DNA from: Bacillota bacterium | GTDB taxonomy: Bacteria; Bacillota_E; RBS10-35; JAJYVN01 | Length of the DNA stretch: 64,000 bases | Direction: 5' to 3' | Assembly: GCA_021846605.1 (NCBI GenBank) | Contig: JAJZWQ010000001.1 | Coordinates: 1-64,000 of the forward strand | Part shown: one piece after another, positions 26,193-37,812 of the stretch | Layout of the letters: each line of letters starts with the position of its first letter | How positions within the stretch are numbered: the stretch's first letter is position 1 | Program-made: the position numbers and the translations under genes | Notes under the pieces: generated by a model | Told to the model about the DNA's origin: nothing | Database searches by the model: none | What the model saw: the letters and a program-made list of their open reading frames with translations, nothing else

Positions 26193-27362
26193 GTGGGCGA
26201 CGCGTTGGGGGATGGCCTACGCCCGGCGGTGGCGTATGTCTTCGAGGGGGGCGGCTCGATCGGCAGCCCCCTGGAGGACGACCTGCGGCGGGTACGGCAC
26301 GCCATCGCCCTGGACACCCTGGGTGCGCTCGCCGGCTTGGCGCGCCTGGGCGAACTCGACCAGGTGTTGCTGGTCACCGACCGCCCCGAACTGGCTTCTG
26401 CCGTGCCGCCCGGGGTCGACGTGCGCGACTCCAGCCCACGGCCGGGCGCTCCCCCCTTCCATTTCGGCGACTTCCTGGCGGACCTCATCGCGGAGCGGCG
26501 GCCTGCCCTGGCCATGGTGCTCGGCGGAGCGGCGGCCGCGCTCTGCGGGCCGGAGGACCTCCGCCGCTTCCTCACCTTGGCGCGCGAGAACCCGGGGGCT
26601 GCGGTCCAGAACAATCCCCAGTCTCCGGACGTCGTGGCCTTCTCCCCGGCGACGGCGGCCCTGGCGGTGGAGTTGCCCAACAGTGACAACGCGCTGGGCC
26701 AGGCCCTGGCGCTGGCCGGGCTGCGGCGGGTGCTGGTGGAGAACAGCGCGCGGGTCAACTTCGACGTGGATACCCCGACGGATGTCGCGCTGTTGGCCGG
26801 GGAGCCGGGGGCGGGGCCCCTGACGCGGCGGGCCTGCGCGGAGTTGGCGTGGGTTCCGCCGGCGGCGGCGCGACTGCGGGCCGTGGAGGACGTGCTGGCC
26901 ACCGAGGGCGGCGAATTGGCGCTGTTCGGCCGCGTGGGCCCGCCGGTGACCGCCTATCTCAACATGCACCTGCGCTGCCGCCTGCGCGTGTTTTCCGAGG
27001 AGCGCGGCATGCGGGCGCTGGGACGCGTGGCGTCCGGTCGGGCCGTGTCCCTGATGGGCCGGCTGTTGGACCAGGTCGGGCCGCGGGTGTTCTTCGACCT
27101 GCTGGAGGGTTGCGCGGGGGCCTCCCTGTTCGACAGCCGCGTGCTCATGGCCCACTGGCGCGCGCCGTTGTCCGACGCCGACCGCTTTTACAGCGACATC
27201 GGCTGGGCCGCGCACGTCAGCGACCCGCGCTTGGCGGCGTTCACCGAGGCTGCCAGCCGGTCCGGCGCCCCGGTCGTGCTCGGTGGGCACACGCTCGTGT
27301 ACGGTGGGCTGTGGCTGCTGGCCGACCGCGTGATCCGCCGGCACTATCCGGCGATCTGTTGA
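26193..27362 (+). CDS. Protein of unknown function with a nucleotidyltransferase-like N-terminal half
   Basis: I do not recognise a named family. The 389-residue protein has no signal peptide or TM helix. Its N-terminal 220 residues have the look of a GT-A nucleotidyltransferase of the CofC/MobA kind: QVLLVTDRPELASAVPPGV, a central LAMVLGGAAAAL, then ELPNSDNALGQALALAG and NFDVDTPTDVALLA, which resembles the late acceptor loop of CofC. The canonical N-terminal GG-loop is replaced by YVFEGGGSIGSPLEDD. The C-terminal 160 residues (helical, with RCRLRVFSEERGMRALGRV and GHTLVYGGLWLLADRVI) are unknown. GTG 26193 stands behind GGGGGGAGGACGAGG. It lies 19 bp after hpf and is followed by another unknown gene, so the pair is likely cotranscribed with hpf. 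Confidence 0.65.
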   Translation: MGDALGDGLRPAVAYVFEGGGSIGSPLEDDLRRVRHAIALDTLGALAGLARLGELDQVLLVTDRPELASAVPPGVDVRDSSPRPGAPPFHFGDFLADLIAERRPALAMVLGGAAAALCGPEDLRRFLTLARENPGAAVQNNPQSPDVVAFSPATAALAVELPNSDNALGQALALAGLRRVLVENSARVNFDVDTPTDVALLAGEPGAGPLTRRACAELAWVPPAAARLRAVEDVLATEGGELALFGRVGPPVTAYLNMHLRCRLRVFSEERGMRALGRVASGRAVSLMGRLLDQVGPRVFFDLLEGCAGASLFDSRVLMAHWRAPLSDADRFYSDIGWAAHVSDPRLAAFTEAASRSGAPVVLGGHTLVYGGLWLLADRVIRRHYPAIC

Positions 27363-27394
27363 CAGGCCGGGCCCGTCCGGCCGGAGGAGGCAGC

Positions 27395-28144
27395 GTGCCA
27401 AGCGAGTCCACCCGACGCGACGTGCCGCTTGATCCGCAGGGACGCGGCTCCGCGCGGCCGGGGGCTGATCTCTCCGCGGAGGAGGTGTTTGCGGCCCGGC
27501 ACCCGCAACCCCGCATCGCCACCTCCGACCTGGAGGACAGCGCGGGCCGGGTGGTGGGCGTCTATGCCTGCCGTGTCGACCGCGCGCAGGGTGCGGCCCT
27601 CCCCGACCGCGTGCGGGTGGTCGTCAAGGCCTCGCGCCGGCTGGCCGTGGCCAAGGACATCCAGACGGCGTGGTTTACGGTGTGGAACGTGTACGTGCCG
27701 CGCGGGCGCTTCGTGGTCACCCCCGTGCGCTCGCCCCTCGACTTCCAACCCCGCATCCGCCGGCTGCAACTGTGCGAGATCACCTTGCACCACGACGGCG
27801 AGAAACTGGCGGCCACAACGGCGCTGTTCAGTGGCGGCCGCACCTATGAGGGGACGGCGGAGTCGCCCGCCGAGGGCGCCGACATCTGCCGGCTGGCCGC
27901 GCTGGCCACCATGGAGGCCTTGCGCGAGGCGCTCCCGCCCGAAGTCCAGATGGAGCTGGCAGGCGTGCGCCTCGTCGTGATCGCCGGCTGCAGGGCGGTG
28001 CTGTGCGCTCTGGCCGGACGGGACCGTGTCTTGCTGGGCGTATGCGAGGTCCGGGGCGACGAGCGGGATGCGGCCGCGCGGGCAGTGCTCGACGCCGCGA
28101 ACCGCTTGCTGGGGCGCGTGCCCCGCGTTGCCCCGGGTGGGTGA
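27395..28144 (+). CDS. Protein of unknown function between hpf and secA
   Basis: No family recognised. It is a 249-residue, probably cytoplasmic protein with a charged, disordered N-terminus (about 1-35) and then two or three beta-alpha units, one around VRVVVKASRRLAVAKDIQTA, one around EKLAATTALFSGGRTYEG, and a final one ending DERDAAARAVLDAANRLLG. The repeated pattern of strands followed by an Ala-rich helix suggests tandem small alpha/beta domains. GTG 27395 follows GGAGGAGGCAGC. It lies 32 bp after the preceding unknown gene and 78 bp before secA, whose promoter overlaps its 3-prime end. Coding character is strong, so this is a real gene. Confidence 0.6.
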   Translation: MPSESTRRDVPLDPQGRGSARPGADLSAEEVFAARHPQPRIATSDLEDSAGRVVGVYACRVDRAQGAALPDRVRVVVKASRRLAVAKDIQTAWFTVWNVYVPRGRFVVTPVRSPLDFQPRIRRLQLCEITLHHDGEKLAATTALFSGGRTYEGTAESPAEGADICRLAALATMEALREALPPEVQMELAGVRLVVIAGCRAVLCALAGRDRVLLGVCEVRGDERDAAARAVLDAANRLLGRVPRVAPGG

Positions 28145-28156
28145 CAGTGCTACACT
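28128..28156 (+). promoter_or_regulatory. Probable sigma-A promoter of secA
   Basis: TTGCCC at 28128-28133 and TACACT at 28151-28156 are separated by 17 bp. The elements lie partly inside the 3-prime end of the upstream gene, about 66 nt before the GTG of secA. Confidence 0.45.
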
Positions 28157-28222
28157 GCTACGGCGTGTTTGCAGTCTTGGAGCGATTCCCCCTGCACTCC
28201 ATTCCCCGGAGGTGAAGCGGCG

Positions 28223-31129
<2,907 letters not shown>

Positions 31130-31156
31130 ACGCCGAGGCGGAAGGTGGTTGCGCGG

Positions 31157-32288
31157 ATGCAGTGGGAGGAAGTCCGGCCGAAGGTGGCGTCGCTGGCGTC
31201 GCGGGTTGCCGATCTCGGGAGGTCTCTTTGACACCCTCACGGTGAAGCGGCGGATCGCGGGCCTCGAACTCGAGGCCACCCATCCCGACTTCTGGAACGA
31301 CCCGGAGCGCGCCAGGGTCAAGATGGCCGAACTGCAGGGCCTGCGCGCGCCCCAGGAGCGGCTGCGGGCCCTGGCCGCGCGGGTCGCCGACCTGGAGGCC
31401 ATGGTGGAACTGGCCGAAGCGGACCCGGCGGATGCCGACCTGCTGGCCGAGGCGAACGGGGCCCTGGGCGCCGCGGAATCCGCCGCCGACGCGCTCGAAC
31501 TGGAGACCCTGCTGACCGAGTCCTACGATTCGGCCCACGCCATCCTCTCGATCCATCCGGGTGCGGGCGGGACCGAGTCGCAGGACTGGGCCGAGATGCT
31601 GCTGCGCATGTACCGGCGGTGGGGCGAGGACCAGGGACTGAAGACCGAGGTGCTCGACCTCCTCGAGGGGGAGGAGGCCGGCATCAAGAGCGCGACCGTG
31701 GCGGTGCGCGGGCCGAACGCCTACGGCTTTTTGCGCTCGGAGAAGGGCGTGCACCGCCTGGTGCGCATGTCCCCCTTCGACGCCTCCGGCCGGCGGCACA
31801 CCTCCTTCGCCTCGGTGGACGTCCTGCCCGACCTGCCCGAGGAGGAGACCGTCGAGATCCGTCCCGAGGACCTGGAGATCGACCGCTTCCGCGCCAGCGG
31901 CGCGGGCGGTCAGCACGTCAACCGCACGGAGTCGGCGGTGCGCGTGCGCCACCTGCCCACGGGGATCATTGTCACCTGCCAGAACGAGCGCAGCCAGCAC
32001 AGCAACCTGGACATCGCGATGACCATCCTCCGGGCCCGGCTGGCCGAACGCCAGGCCGCGGAGCGCGAGCGTCAGGTGGCGGACATGCGCGGGCCCCAGG
32101 GCGACATCGCCTTTGGCAACCAGATCCGCTCCTATGTCTTCGCGCCCTACCAGATGGTCAAGGACCACCGCACCGAGGCGGAGACGAGCAACGTCCAGGC
32201 CGTGATGGACGGAGGCATCGCGCCCTTCATCGCCGCCTACCTGCTCCAGCGTTCCCGCCAGGCGGGCGAGCAGGCCGCGCCCGGATGA
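31157..32288 (+). CDS. prfB: Peptide chain release factor 2 (programmed +1 frameshift)
   Basis: RF2 recognises UGA and UAA stops and releases the nascent chain. The gene is in two frames: codons 1-24 from ATG 31157 to 31228, an in-frame TGA at 31229-31231, then a +1 shift that continues at GAC 31230 to the stop at 32286-32288, giving about 376 residues. The shift site CTT-TGA-C with GGGAGG a few bases upstream is the classic RF2 autoregulatory signal. Domain 2 carries the RF2 tripeptide SPF (VRMSPFDASG), and domain 3 has the catalytic GGQ (ASGAGGQHVNRTES). It lies 27 bp after secA, and its stop overlaps the start of the WecG-like gene by 4 bp. Confidence 0.96.
31219..31232 (+). promoter_or_regulatory. 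prfB programmed +1 frameshift site
   Basis: GGGAGG, three bases, then CTT TGA C. Low RF2 causes ribosomes to pause at UGA, the Shine-Dalgarno-like GGGAGG pushes a +1 slip on CUU, and full-length RF2 is made. Layout matches the known mechanism. Confidence 0.93.
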
Positions 32289-33040
32289 CTGCGGACTCCA
32301 CCCCCAGACGGGCCGAGATCTTCGGGGTCCCGGTGGACGCGGTCGGGCGGGAGGCTGCCCTGGCCCGCGCCGAGGCGCTGTTCACCGGCGCCCGGCCGGG
32401 TCGTCCCGCGCTGGTGTTCACCCCCAACCCGGAGTTGATCATGCACAGCCGGCACGACGCCGGCCTGCTGGCCGTCGCGCGGGCGGCGGATCTGGCCCTT
32501 CCCGACGGGGTCGGGGTGGTGTGGGCCTTGCGGCGCCGGGGCGTCCCCCTGGCCGGCCGCGTCCCCGGGGTGGAGTTCATGGGAGACCTTTTGGCCCGGG
32601 CCGCGGCCGAGGGCCGCCCGGTCTATTTCCTGGGAGGGCGGCCCGATGTGATCGGCCAGGCGGCCGTCCGGGCGGCCGAGCGCTTCCCCGGCCTCTGCGT
32701 GGCCGGGACGCACGACGGTTACTTCGGGCCGGAGGCCGCGGCCCGGGTCGCGGCGGGCATCGCCGCCAGCGGCGCGCAGTTGCTGTTTGTCGGGATGGGC
32801 GCCCCCGCGCAGGAGCGCTTCCTGGCTGGCCAGCGTGCGGCTCTGGGCGCGGTGCGCCTGGCGATGGGGGTGGGGGGGAGCTTCGACGTGCTGGCCGGGG
32901 TGACCCGGCGGGCCCCGCCCCTCGTGCGCCGCGCCGGGCTGGAATGGCTCTGGCGGCTGGCCGCACAGCCCCGACGCTGGCGCCGGCAGCTGGCGCTGCC
33001 CCGCTTCGCCCTGGCCGTGCTCCGCGCCCCCCGGGCCTGA
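32285..33040 (+). CDS. WecG/TagA/CpsF family glycosyltransferase
   Basis: A 251-residue GT26 glycosyltransferase of the WecG/TagA/CpsF family, which transfers N-acetylmannosamine or a related sugar to a lipid-linked acceptor in wall teichoic acid or secondary wall polymer synthesis. Motifs include TPNPELIMHSRHD (about residue 45), ADLALPDGVGVVWA (about 67) with the catalytic-type Asp, GRVPGVEFMGDLLA, and GMGAPAQERFLA (about 170). The C-terminus has the basic amphipathic tail (RRWRRQLALPRFALAV) used for membrane attachment. It starts at ATG 32285, overlapping the prfB stop by 4 bp, so it is translationally coupled. Together with csaB and DUF5693 at 10-13 kb it points to a pyruvylated S-layer anchoring polymer. 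Confidence 0.88.
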   Translation: MTADSTPRRAEIFGVPVDAVGREAALARAEALFTGARPGRPALVFTPNPELIMHSRHDAGLLAVARAADLALPDGVGVVWALRRRGVPLAGRVPGVEFMGDLLARAAAEGRPVYFLGGRPDVIGQAAVRAAERFPGLCVAGTHDGYFGPEAAARVAAGIAASGAQLLFVGMGAPAQERFLAGQRAALGAVRLAMGVGGSFDVLAGVTRRAPPLVRRAGLEWLWRLAAQPRRWRRQLALPRFALAVLRAPRA

Positions 33041-33613
33041 TCAGCGGGAGCGCGCCAGAGGGACGATCGCGCCGCGCCTGCGGATGAAGGGGTCTCCCAG
33101 GATCCAACGCGCCCCCGCGGCCGTTGCCCACCCGACGGCCATCCCGCCGAGCACGTCGGTGGGGAAGGCGATGCCCGCGTAAACGCAGCTGACGGCCACG
33201 GCGACGGCCAGCCCCCAGAACAGGACCGTGCCCGCGCCCCCGCTGCGCGAGAGATAGGGCAGGGCGGCGAAGGCCTGCGCCACCCGCGTCGCCGGGAAGG
33301 AGAACACCGGCTGGAAGGCGGTGAGCACATGCGCGCCGGCCAGTTGGTGCGACGGATCGGCCCGTTGGAACAGGCCCTGCAGGCCCCATACGGCCACCAC
33401 ATGGGCGATCAGCACCGCCAGCGCGCCGGTGACCGCGACGCGCCGGCCGCGTGGGCCCCCGGCGATGAAGCCCAGGGCGAACAGCGCCAGCCAGAGCGCG
33501 CCTCCCGTGGAGATGCGCAGCAGGAACTCGGCCACGGCGCGGAAGAGAGCCCCCGCGGGATGGCCGTCGAGCGCCAGGAACAACAGGCGGTCCGCCGCCC
33601 AGAACCAGTGCAC
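33041..33613 (-). CDS. PAP2-like membrane protein lacking the phosphatase residues
   Basis: A 190-residue protein with about five TM helices in the arrangement of PAP2 (type 2 phosphatidic acid phosphatase) membrane enzymes. The expected catalytic motifs are eroded: where PSGH should be it reads SFPATRVA, and where SRxxxGxHxxxD should be it reads SCVYAGIAFPTDVLGG. The Ser/His, Arg and catalytic His are therefore absent, leaving only the final Asp and the fold. It may be a non-catalytic relative or a decayed phosphatase. GTG 33613 is preferred with AGGTGA upstream; GTG 33634 is possible. It is convergent with the WecG-like gene (stops adjacent) and divergent from the nuo operon, whose promoter lies about 100 bp upstream of its start. 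Confidence 0.7.
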   Translation of the reverse strand: MHWFWAADRLLFLALDGHPAGALFRAVAEFLLRISTGGALWLALFALGFIAGGPRGRRVAVTGALAVLIAHVVAVWGLQGLFQRADPSHQLAGAHVLTAFQPVFSFPATRVAQAFAALPYLSRSGGAGTVLFWGLAVAVAVSCVYAGIAFPTDVLGGMAVGWATAAGARWILGDPFIRRRGAIVPLARSR

Positions 33614-33710
33614 GCCCCCATCACCTGCCGACACGGTTCCATCCCGGCCCGGCCGCCCCTGCCGCCGGCGCGGAACGGGGCTGGCAACCGTGCCCGCCCC
33701 TGCTGCAAAA

Positions 33711-33739
33711 TTGACGCTCCTTCCAGCCGGCACTATAAT
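33711..33739 (+). promoter_or_regulatory. Consensus sigma-A promoter of the nuo operon
   Basis: TTGACG at 33711-33716, a spacer of exactly 17 bp, and TATAAT at 33734-33739. This is the best vegetative promoter match in the window and lies 65 nt before the GTG of nuoA. High constitutive expression is expected; no operator is apparent. Confidence 0.85.
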
Positions 33740-33803
33740 GCTTCGGGCACCGGGCCGGGTCGCTTGCGGCCCGGTGCGGCATGCCCGCAGGAGGCTGGGA
33801 CCG

Positions 33804-34160
33804 GTGGAGAAGTACCTCGACATCGTGATCTTCACCGTCGCGGGTCTGATGTTTCCAATCGCCACGGTTGTGGCCGCTCGGGTGCTGCAACGCAGCTATC
33901 CAGACGCCGAGAAGCAACGCGCGTACGAAAGCGGCGAGCTACCCATCGGTGACGCGCGTATCCGTTTCCATATCAGCTACTACATCTTTGCCCTGATCTT
34001 CCTGGTGTTTGACATCGAAAGCGTGTTTCTCTATCCCTGGGCGGTCGTCTATCTCCATCTCAATCACAGCCTGGCCTTTGGCGAGATCGTCGTGTTCGTC
34101 GTCATCCTTCTCGCCGGTTGGGGCTATGCGTGGAAGAAGAAGGTGCTCACGTGGATGTAG
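33804..34160 (+). CDS. nuoA: NADH-quinone oxidoreductase subunit A
   Basis: A 118-residue three-helix membrane subunit of complex I, located at the junction with the peripheral arm. The conserved loop [20 protein letters not shown] (about residues 41-60) and [13 protein letters not shown], with its acidic residues, mark NuoA. The usual Cys of the ESG(x)P loop is replaced: the sequence reads ESGELP where many have ECGxP. GTG 33804 follows CAGGAGGCTGGGACCG. It is the first gene of an 11-gene operon (A-B-C-D-H-I-J-K-L-M-N) read from the consensus promoter at 33711. The stop overlaps the long start of nuoB. Confidence 0.93.
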   Translation: MEKYLDIVIFTVAGLMFPIATVVAARVLQRSYPDAEKQRAYESGELPIGDARIRFHISYYIFALIFLVFDIESVFLYPWAVVYLHLNHSLAFGEIVVFVVILLAGWGYAWKKKVLTWM

Positions 34161-34924
34161 GCGAGAAGGCGGGCGGGGCCACGCCGGATTCCTCTGGGCG
34201 GGACCACGGGACGCAGACCGAGGCGGCGATGGCCGCCTCGGCCGCCGAAAGCGAGGCGACGCAGTACCCGGAGGGATCGCAGGGACGGCAGCAGGCCGAA
34301 CGCGGGCCGGGGCAGATGTCCACCGTGACCAAGGAGCCGGTCACGTGGTTGGGGACGGCGCCGATCAGCGGGGAGGGGCGCGAGTCCGAGCTCCTGCCGG
34401 CCATTCCGCTCTGGCAGCACCTGCCCGGGGTCTTCACGGGTCAGCTCCAGTCCATGGTGAACTGGGCGCGGTCCAACTCGATCTGGTACATGACCTTCGG
34501 CATCGCCTGCTGCGCCATCGAGATGATGGCCACCGGCGGGCCCAAGTACGACTTCGACCGGTTCGGGATGATCCCGCGCGGGTCGCCCCGCCAGTCCGAC
34601 CTGATGATCGTGGCCGGTACGGTCACCGAGAAGATGGCGCCACGCGTCAAGCTGCTGTACGACCAGATGTCTGAGCCCCGCTGGGTCCTGGCGCTGGGCG
34701 GGTGCGCCAGCAACGGCGGACCGTACCATCAGGGCTACAATGTGGTCGACGGCGTCGACAAGATCGTTCCGGTGGACATCTACGTGCCCGGGTGCCCCCC
34801 GCGACCGGAGGCCCTCCTGCACGGGGTCATGCTCCTGCAGGAGAAGCTTCTCCGCCTGCAGTCCGGGACCGCCGCGCGGGTGGAGCCCGACGCACGTTGG
34901 GACGCAGGGGAGGATCCGCAGTGA
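34151..34924 (+). CDS. nuoB: NADH-quinone oxidoreductase subunit B (with long N-terminal extension)
   Basis: NuoB carries the terminal 4Fe-4S cluster N2 that passes electrons to quinone. The four ligands are present: the adjacent pair in [10 protein letters not shown], one in GGCASNGG, and one in [13 protein letters not shown]. The core starts near SIWYMTFG. The frame is open from GTG 34151 inside nuoA, giving 257 residues, of which the first 55 are an Ala/Glu/Gly-rich, probably disordered extension. ATG 34229 and ATG 34316 (203 residues) would give more standard lengths, so the start is not settled. It ends with a GTGA overlap with nuoC, indicating tight coupling. Confidence 0.92.
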   Translation: MDVGEKAGGATPDSSGRDHGTQTEAAMAASAAESEATQYPEGSQGRQQAERGPGQMSTVTKEPVTWLGTAPISGEGRESELLPAIPLWQHLPGVFTGQLQSMVNWARSNSIWYMTFGIACCAIEMMATGGPKYDFDRFGMIPRGSPRQSDLMIVAGTVTEKMAPRVKLLYDQMSEPRWVLALGGCASNGGPYHQGYNVVDGVDKIVPVDIYVPGCPPRPEALLHGVMLLQEKLLRLQSGTAARVEPDARWDAGEDPQ

Positions 34925-35649
34925 GTGATGATCCGGTCGCTCCGAACGCGCCCGACCGCCCGAAGGCCGCATTGTCGGAGCGCTCCCCCACGGCGCCGCT
35001 GGCCGAAGGCGGCGCCCCCTCCGCTCCCGCCAAGGAACGGGCTGTGGCCGCCGAGCAGCGGTCTGCCGGGACGCGCGGCCATGCCGCCACCACCGGGGCC
35101 GTCGCCCCGCGCGCGCCCATCCGGCCGCCGGTGCCCCAGGCGCCTCCGCCCCTGCGGCCGGAGCTGGAGGAGTTGGCCGCCGCGGCCGCCCGCCTGTTGC
35201 CGGGCGCGACCCGCGACACGGCGACGTTCGGGCTGCCGGCCTTCCGGGTCCCGCCCGAGGGTCTTCTGGAGGCCTGCGGCACCGTGCGGAACGCGCCGGA
35301 ACTGTCGCTGGAGTATCTGGCGTGCCTGTCCGGGGTGGACTACCCCGAGTACATCGAGGTGGTCTACCACCTCTTCAGCATTGCCCACCCGGCCAGGGGC
35401 CTGGTGCTGAAGACGGCAGCCCCCAAGCGCGACGCCCACGGCACGGTGGAACTGCCCAGCGTCACCGGGGTCTGGCCCGGGGCCAACTGGCACGAGCGCG
35501 AGGTATTCGACCTGTTGGGCGTGGTGTTCGCGGGTCACCCGGACCTGCGCCGCATCCTGATGCCCGAAGGGTTCGACGGCGGCTACCCGCTGCGGAAGGA
35601 CTATGTCGATCAGCGGGGGCAGCGGCGGCGCAAGGTGCGGCAACGCTAG
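34921..35649 (+). CDS. nuoC: NADH-quinone oxidoreductase subunit C (with Pro/Ala-rich N-terminal extension)
   Basis: A 242-residue NuoC (30-kDa subunit) of the peripheral arm. The conserved core starts near residue 95 and includes [20 protein letters not shown] and [13 protein letters not shown], with [11 protein letters not shown] between, ending [10 protein letters not shown]. The first 80-90 residues are Ala/Pro-rich with low complexity, unlike normal NuoC, which begins close to the fold. The start GTG 34921 overlaps the nuoB stop, so the extension is probably translated. NuoC and NuoD are separate here. The gene continues into nuoD after 20 bp. Confidence 0.93.
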   Translation: MSDDPVAPNAPDRPKAALSERSPTAPLAEGGAPSAPAKERAVAAEQRSAGTRGHAATTGAVAPRAPIRPPVPQAPPPLRPELEELAAAAARLLPGATRDTATFGLPAFRVPPEGLLEACGTVRNAPELSLEYLACLSGVDYPEYIEVVYHLFSIAHPARGLVLKTAAPKRDAHGTVELPSVTGVWPGANWHEREVFDLLGVVFAGHPDLRRILMPEGFDGGYPLRKDYVDQRGQRRRKVRQR

Positions 35650-35669
35650 GCGCGGCGGGAGGGAAGGCC

Positions 35670-36812
35670 ATGGCAGCGGAGAGCACGAGCGTCTCCCCCG
35701 GGGGCTCCCCGGAGGGCGAACGCAAGCAGATGACGATCAACATGGGGCCCCAGCACCCCAGCACACATGGGGTGCTGCGTCTGGTCGTCACCCTGGACGG
35801 GGAGATCGTCACGGAGGTCGTCCCCGACATCGGCTACCTGCACCGCAACTTCGAGAAGATCGTCGAGGCGTGGGCGTACTCGGGGATCGTCCCCTTCTCC
35901 GACCGCAACGATTACCTGGCGGCCATCACCAACGAGGTGGCGGTCTGCCTGGCCATCGAGGAGTTGGCGGGAATCGAGGTCCCGCCGCGCGCCGTTCACC
36001 TGCGCGTCCTGTTTGCCGAACTCCAACGCATCATCAGCCACGTTCTGTTCTACGGAACCTTCGGCCTCGACCTGGGCGCCTTCACCCCCTTCATGTATGC
36101 CTTCCGGGAGCGCGAGACGGGATACTCGCTGATGGAGAAGGCGACCGGGGCGCGGATGCTCTACGGGTACAACCGCGTCGGCGGCCTCCGCAACGACGTG
36201 GGCGAGGCCTGGCTGCGGGAGTTGGGGGAGTACCTGGATTATATCGAGCACAAGGCCTGGCCCGAGTACATGGGCCTTTTGATCGAGAACGAGATCTACC
36301 GTCAGCGCACCCTGGGGATTGGCAAGCTCACCGCGGAACAGGCCATCGCCTGGGGCGCGAGCGGGCCGATGCTGCGGGCCGCCGGCGTCCGCTGGGATCT
36401 GCGCAAGAACGCGCCGTATCTCTGCTACGACCAGTTCGAGTTCGACGTCCCGGTGGGTAAGAACGGTGACACCTACGACTCCGCCATGGTGCGCATGCTA
36501 GAAATCAAGGAAAGCATCCGCATCATCCGCCAGGTGCTGCAGACCCTCCCGGACGGACCGGTCCTGGCGCGGGTGCGCCCCAATCTCCGGCCGCGCGTCG
36601 GGGACGTGTACAGCCGGGTCGAGGGCCCCCGCGGAGAGGTGGGGGTCTTCGTGGTGTCGGACGGCACCGGCAAGCCCTACCGTCTGAAGTGGCGGGCGCC
36701 GTCGTTCTCCCACCTGCAGTTGGTGCCCCTGATGTCGGAGGGCAACAAGGTCGCCGATCTGATCGCGGCCGTGGGGAGCATGGACGTGATCATGGGCGAG
36801 GTGGACCGCTGA
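35670..36812 (+). CDS. nuoD: NADH-quinone oxidoreductase subunit D
   Basis: A 380-residue 49-kDa-type subunit that forms the quinone-binding site with NuoB. The N-terminal motif NMGPQHPSTHGVLR (about residue 24) carries the quinone-site His, followed by IGYLHRNFEKI, then ENEIYRQRTLGIG and a C-terminus ending DVIMGEVDR. These are the standard conserved regions, and nothing is missing. ATG 35670 follows GGAGGGAAGGCC. In this operon nuoE, nuoF and nuoG do not follow; nuoH comes next after 40 bp. Confidence 0.95.
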   Translation: MAAESTSVSPGGSPEGERKQMTINMGPQHPSTHGVLRLVVTLDGEIVTEVVPDIGYLHRNFEKIVEAWAYSGIVPFSDRNDYLAAITNEVAVCLAIEELAGIEVPPRAVHLRVLFAELQRIISHVLFYGTFGLDLGAFTPFMYAFRERETGYSLMEKATGARMLYGYNRVGGLRNDVGEAWLRELGEYLDYIEHKAWPEYMGLLIENEIYRQRTLGIGKLTAEQAIAWGASGPMLRAAGVRWDLRKNAPYLCYDQFEFDVPVGKNGDTYDSAMVRMLEIKESIRIIRQVLQTLPDGPVLARVRPNLRPRVGDVYSRVEGPRGEVGVFVVSDGTGKPYRLKWRAPSFSHLQLVPLMSEGNKVADLIAAVGSMDVIMGEVDR

Positions 36813-36852
36813 TGCGTGTCCGGGTGCAAGGGTCCCGGAAGGGGTTGGCAGG

Positions 36853-37809
36853 GTGAACATCTGGCTCGCGGCGGTCATCAAGGCGATCGCCGTCATCCTC
36901 TTCGTCGGACTCAACGCCTTCGTGCTCATCTGGGCCGAGCGCAAGGTCTCCGGCTACATCCAGCGCCGGTACGGCCCGCTGCGCGTCGGCGGGCCCGCGG
37001 GGATCCTGCAGTCCGCGGCGGACATCCTCAAGCTGCTGAGCAAGGAGGACTTCCGCCCGAGTTCGGCGGACCGCTGGCTGTGGTGGATGGCGCCCGTGGT
37101 GATCTTCGTCCCGGCCGTGCTGGTCTACATGGTGCTGCCCATCGGGAGCGGCCTGGTCCTGCAGAACCTGAACATCGGGTTGGTGTTCTTCGCCTCGGTG
37201 ACGTCCTTCACGCTGCTCGGCATCTTCATGGCCGGGTGGGGCAGCAACAACAAGTATTCGCTGCTGGGCGCGATGCGCGCCGGCGCCCAGCTCTTCAGCT
37301 ACGAGATCCCGCTGATCCTGTCCACCATCGGCATCGTCATCATCACCGGGACCCTGACCCTGCAGACCATCGTCCGCGACCAATCGCACCACGTCTGGTT
37401 CGTCTTCCCGCAGATCCTCGGGTTCATTGTCTTTTTCATCGCTTCCCTGGCCGAACTGAACCGCACGCCCTTCGACCTGGCCGAGGCCGAGTCGGAGTTG
37501 ATCGCCGGGTACTTCACCGAGTACAGCGGCATCCGCTGGGCGCTCTTCGCCATGGCCGAGTACAGCAACCTGTTCACCACCTCCGCCCTGGGCGTCACGC
37601 TGTTCCTGGGCGGCTGGCACGGTCCCTGGCTCCCCGGCTGGGTGTGGTTCCTGCTCAAAACGTACATTTGGGTCTTCGTCGGGATCTGGATCCGCTGGAC
37701 CCTGCCGCGCATCCGGATCGACCAGTTGATGGACCTGGGCTGGAAGTTCCTGTTTCCGGTCTCTGTCGCCAACATTCTGGGCACGGCCCTCCTTCTGGCG
37801 GTGAAGTGA
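36853..37809 (+). CDS. nuoH: NADH-quinone oxidoreductase subunit H
   Basis: A 318-residue eight-helix membrane subunit that builds the quinone chamber together with NuoB and NuoD. Conserved parts include WAERKVSGYIQRRYGPLRVG (about 29-48), MRAGAQLFSYEIPL, the acidic loop ELNRTPFDLAEAESELIAGY (about residues 206-225), and the C-terminal TLPRIRIDQLMDLGWKFL. GTG 36853 is close behind GGCAGG. It sits between nuoD and nuoI in the normal order for the 11-subunit complex, which joins the peripheral and membrane arms. Confidence 0.95.
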   Translation: MNIWLAAVIKAIAVILFVGLNAFVLIWAERKVSGYIQRRYGPLRVGGPAGILQSAADILKLLSKEDFRPSSADRWLWWMAPVVIFVPAVLVYMVLPIGSGLVLQNLNIGLVFFASVTSFTLLGIFMAGWGSNNKYSLLGAMRAGAQLFSYEIPLILSTIGIVIITGTLTLQTIVRDQSHHVWFVFPQILGFIVFFIASLAELNRTPFDLAEAESELIAGYFTEYSGIRWALFAMAEYSNLFTTSALGVTLFLGGWHGPWLPGWVWFLLKTYIWVFVGIWIRWTLPRIRIDQLMDLGWKFLFPVSVANILGTALLLAVK

Positions 37810-37812
37810 GCG

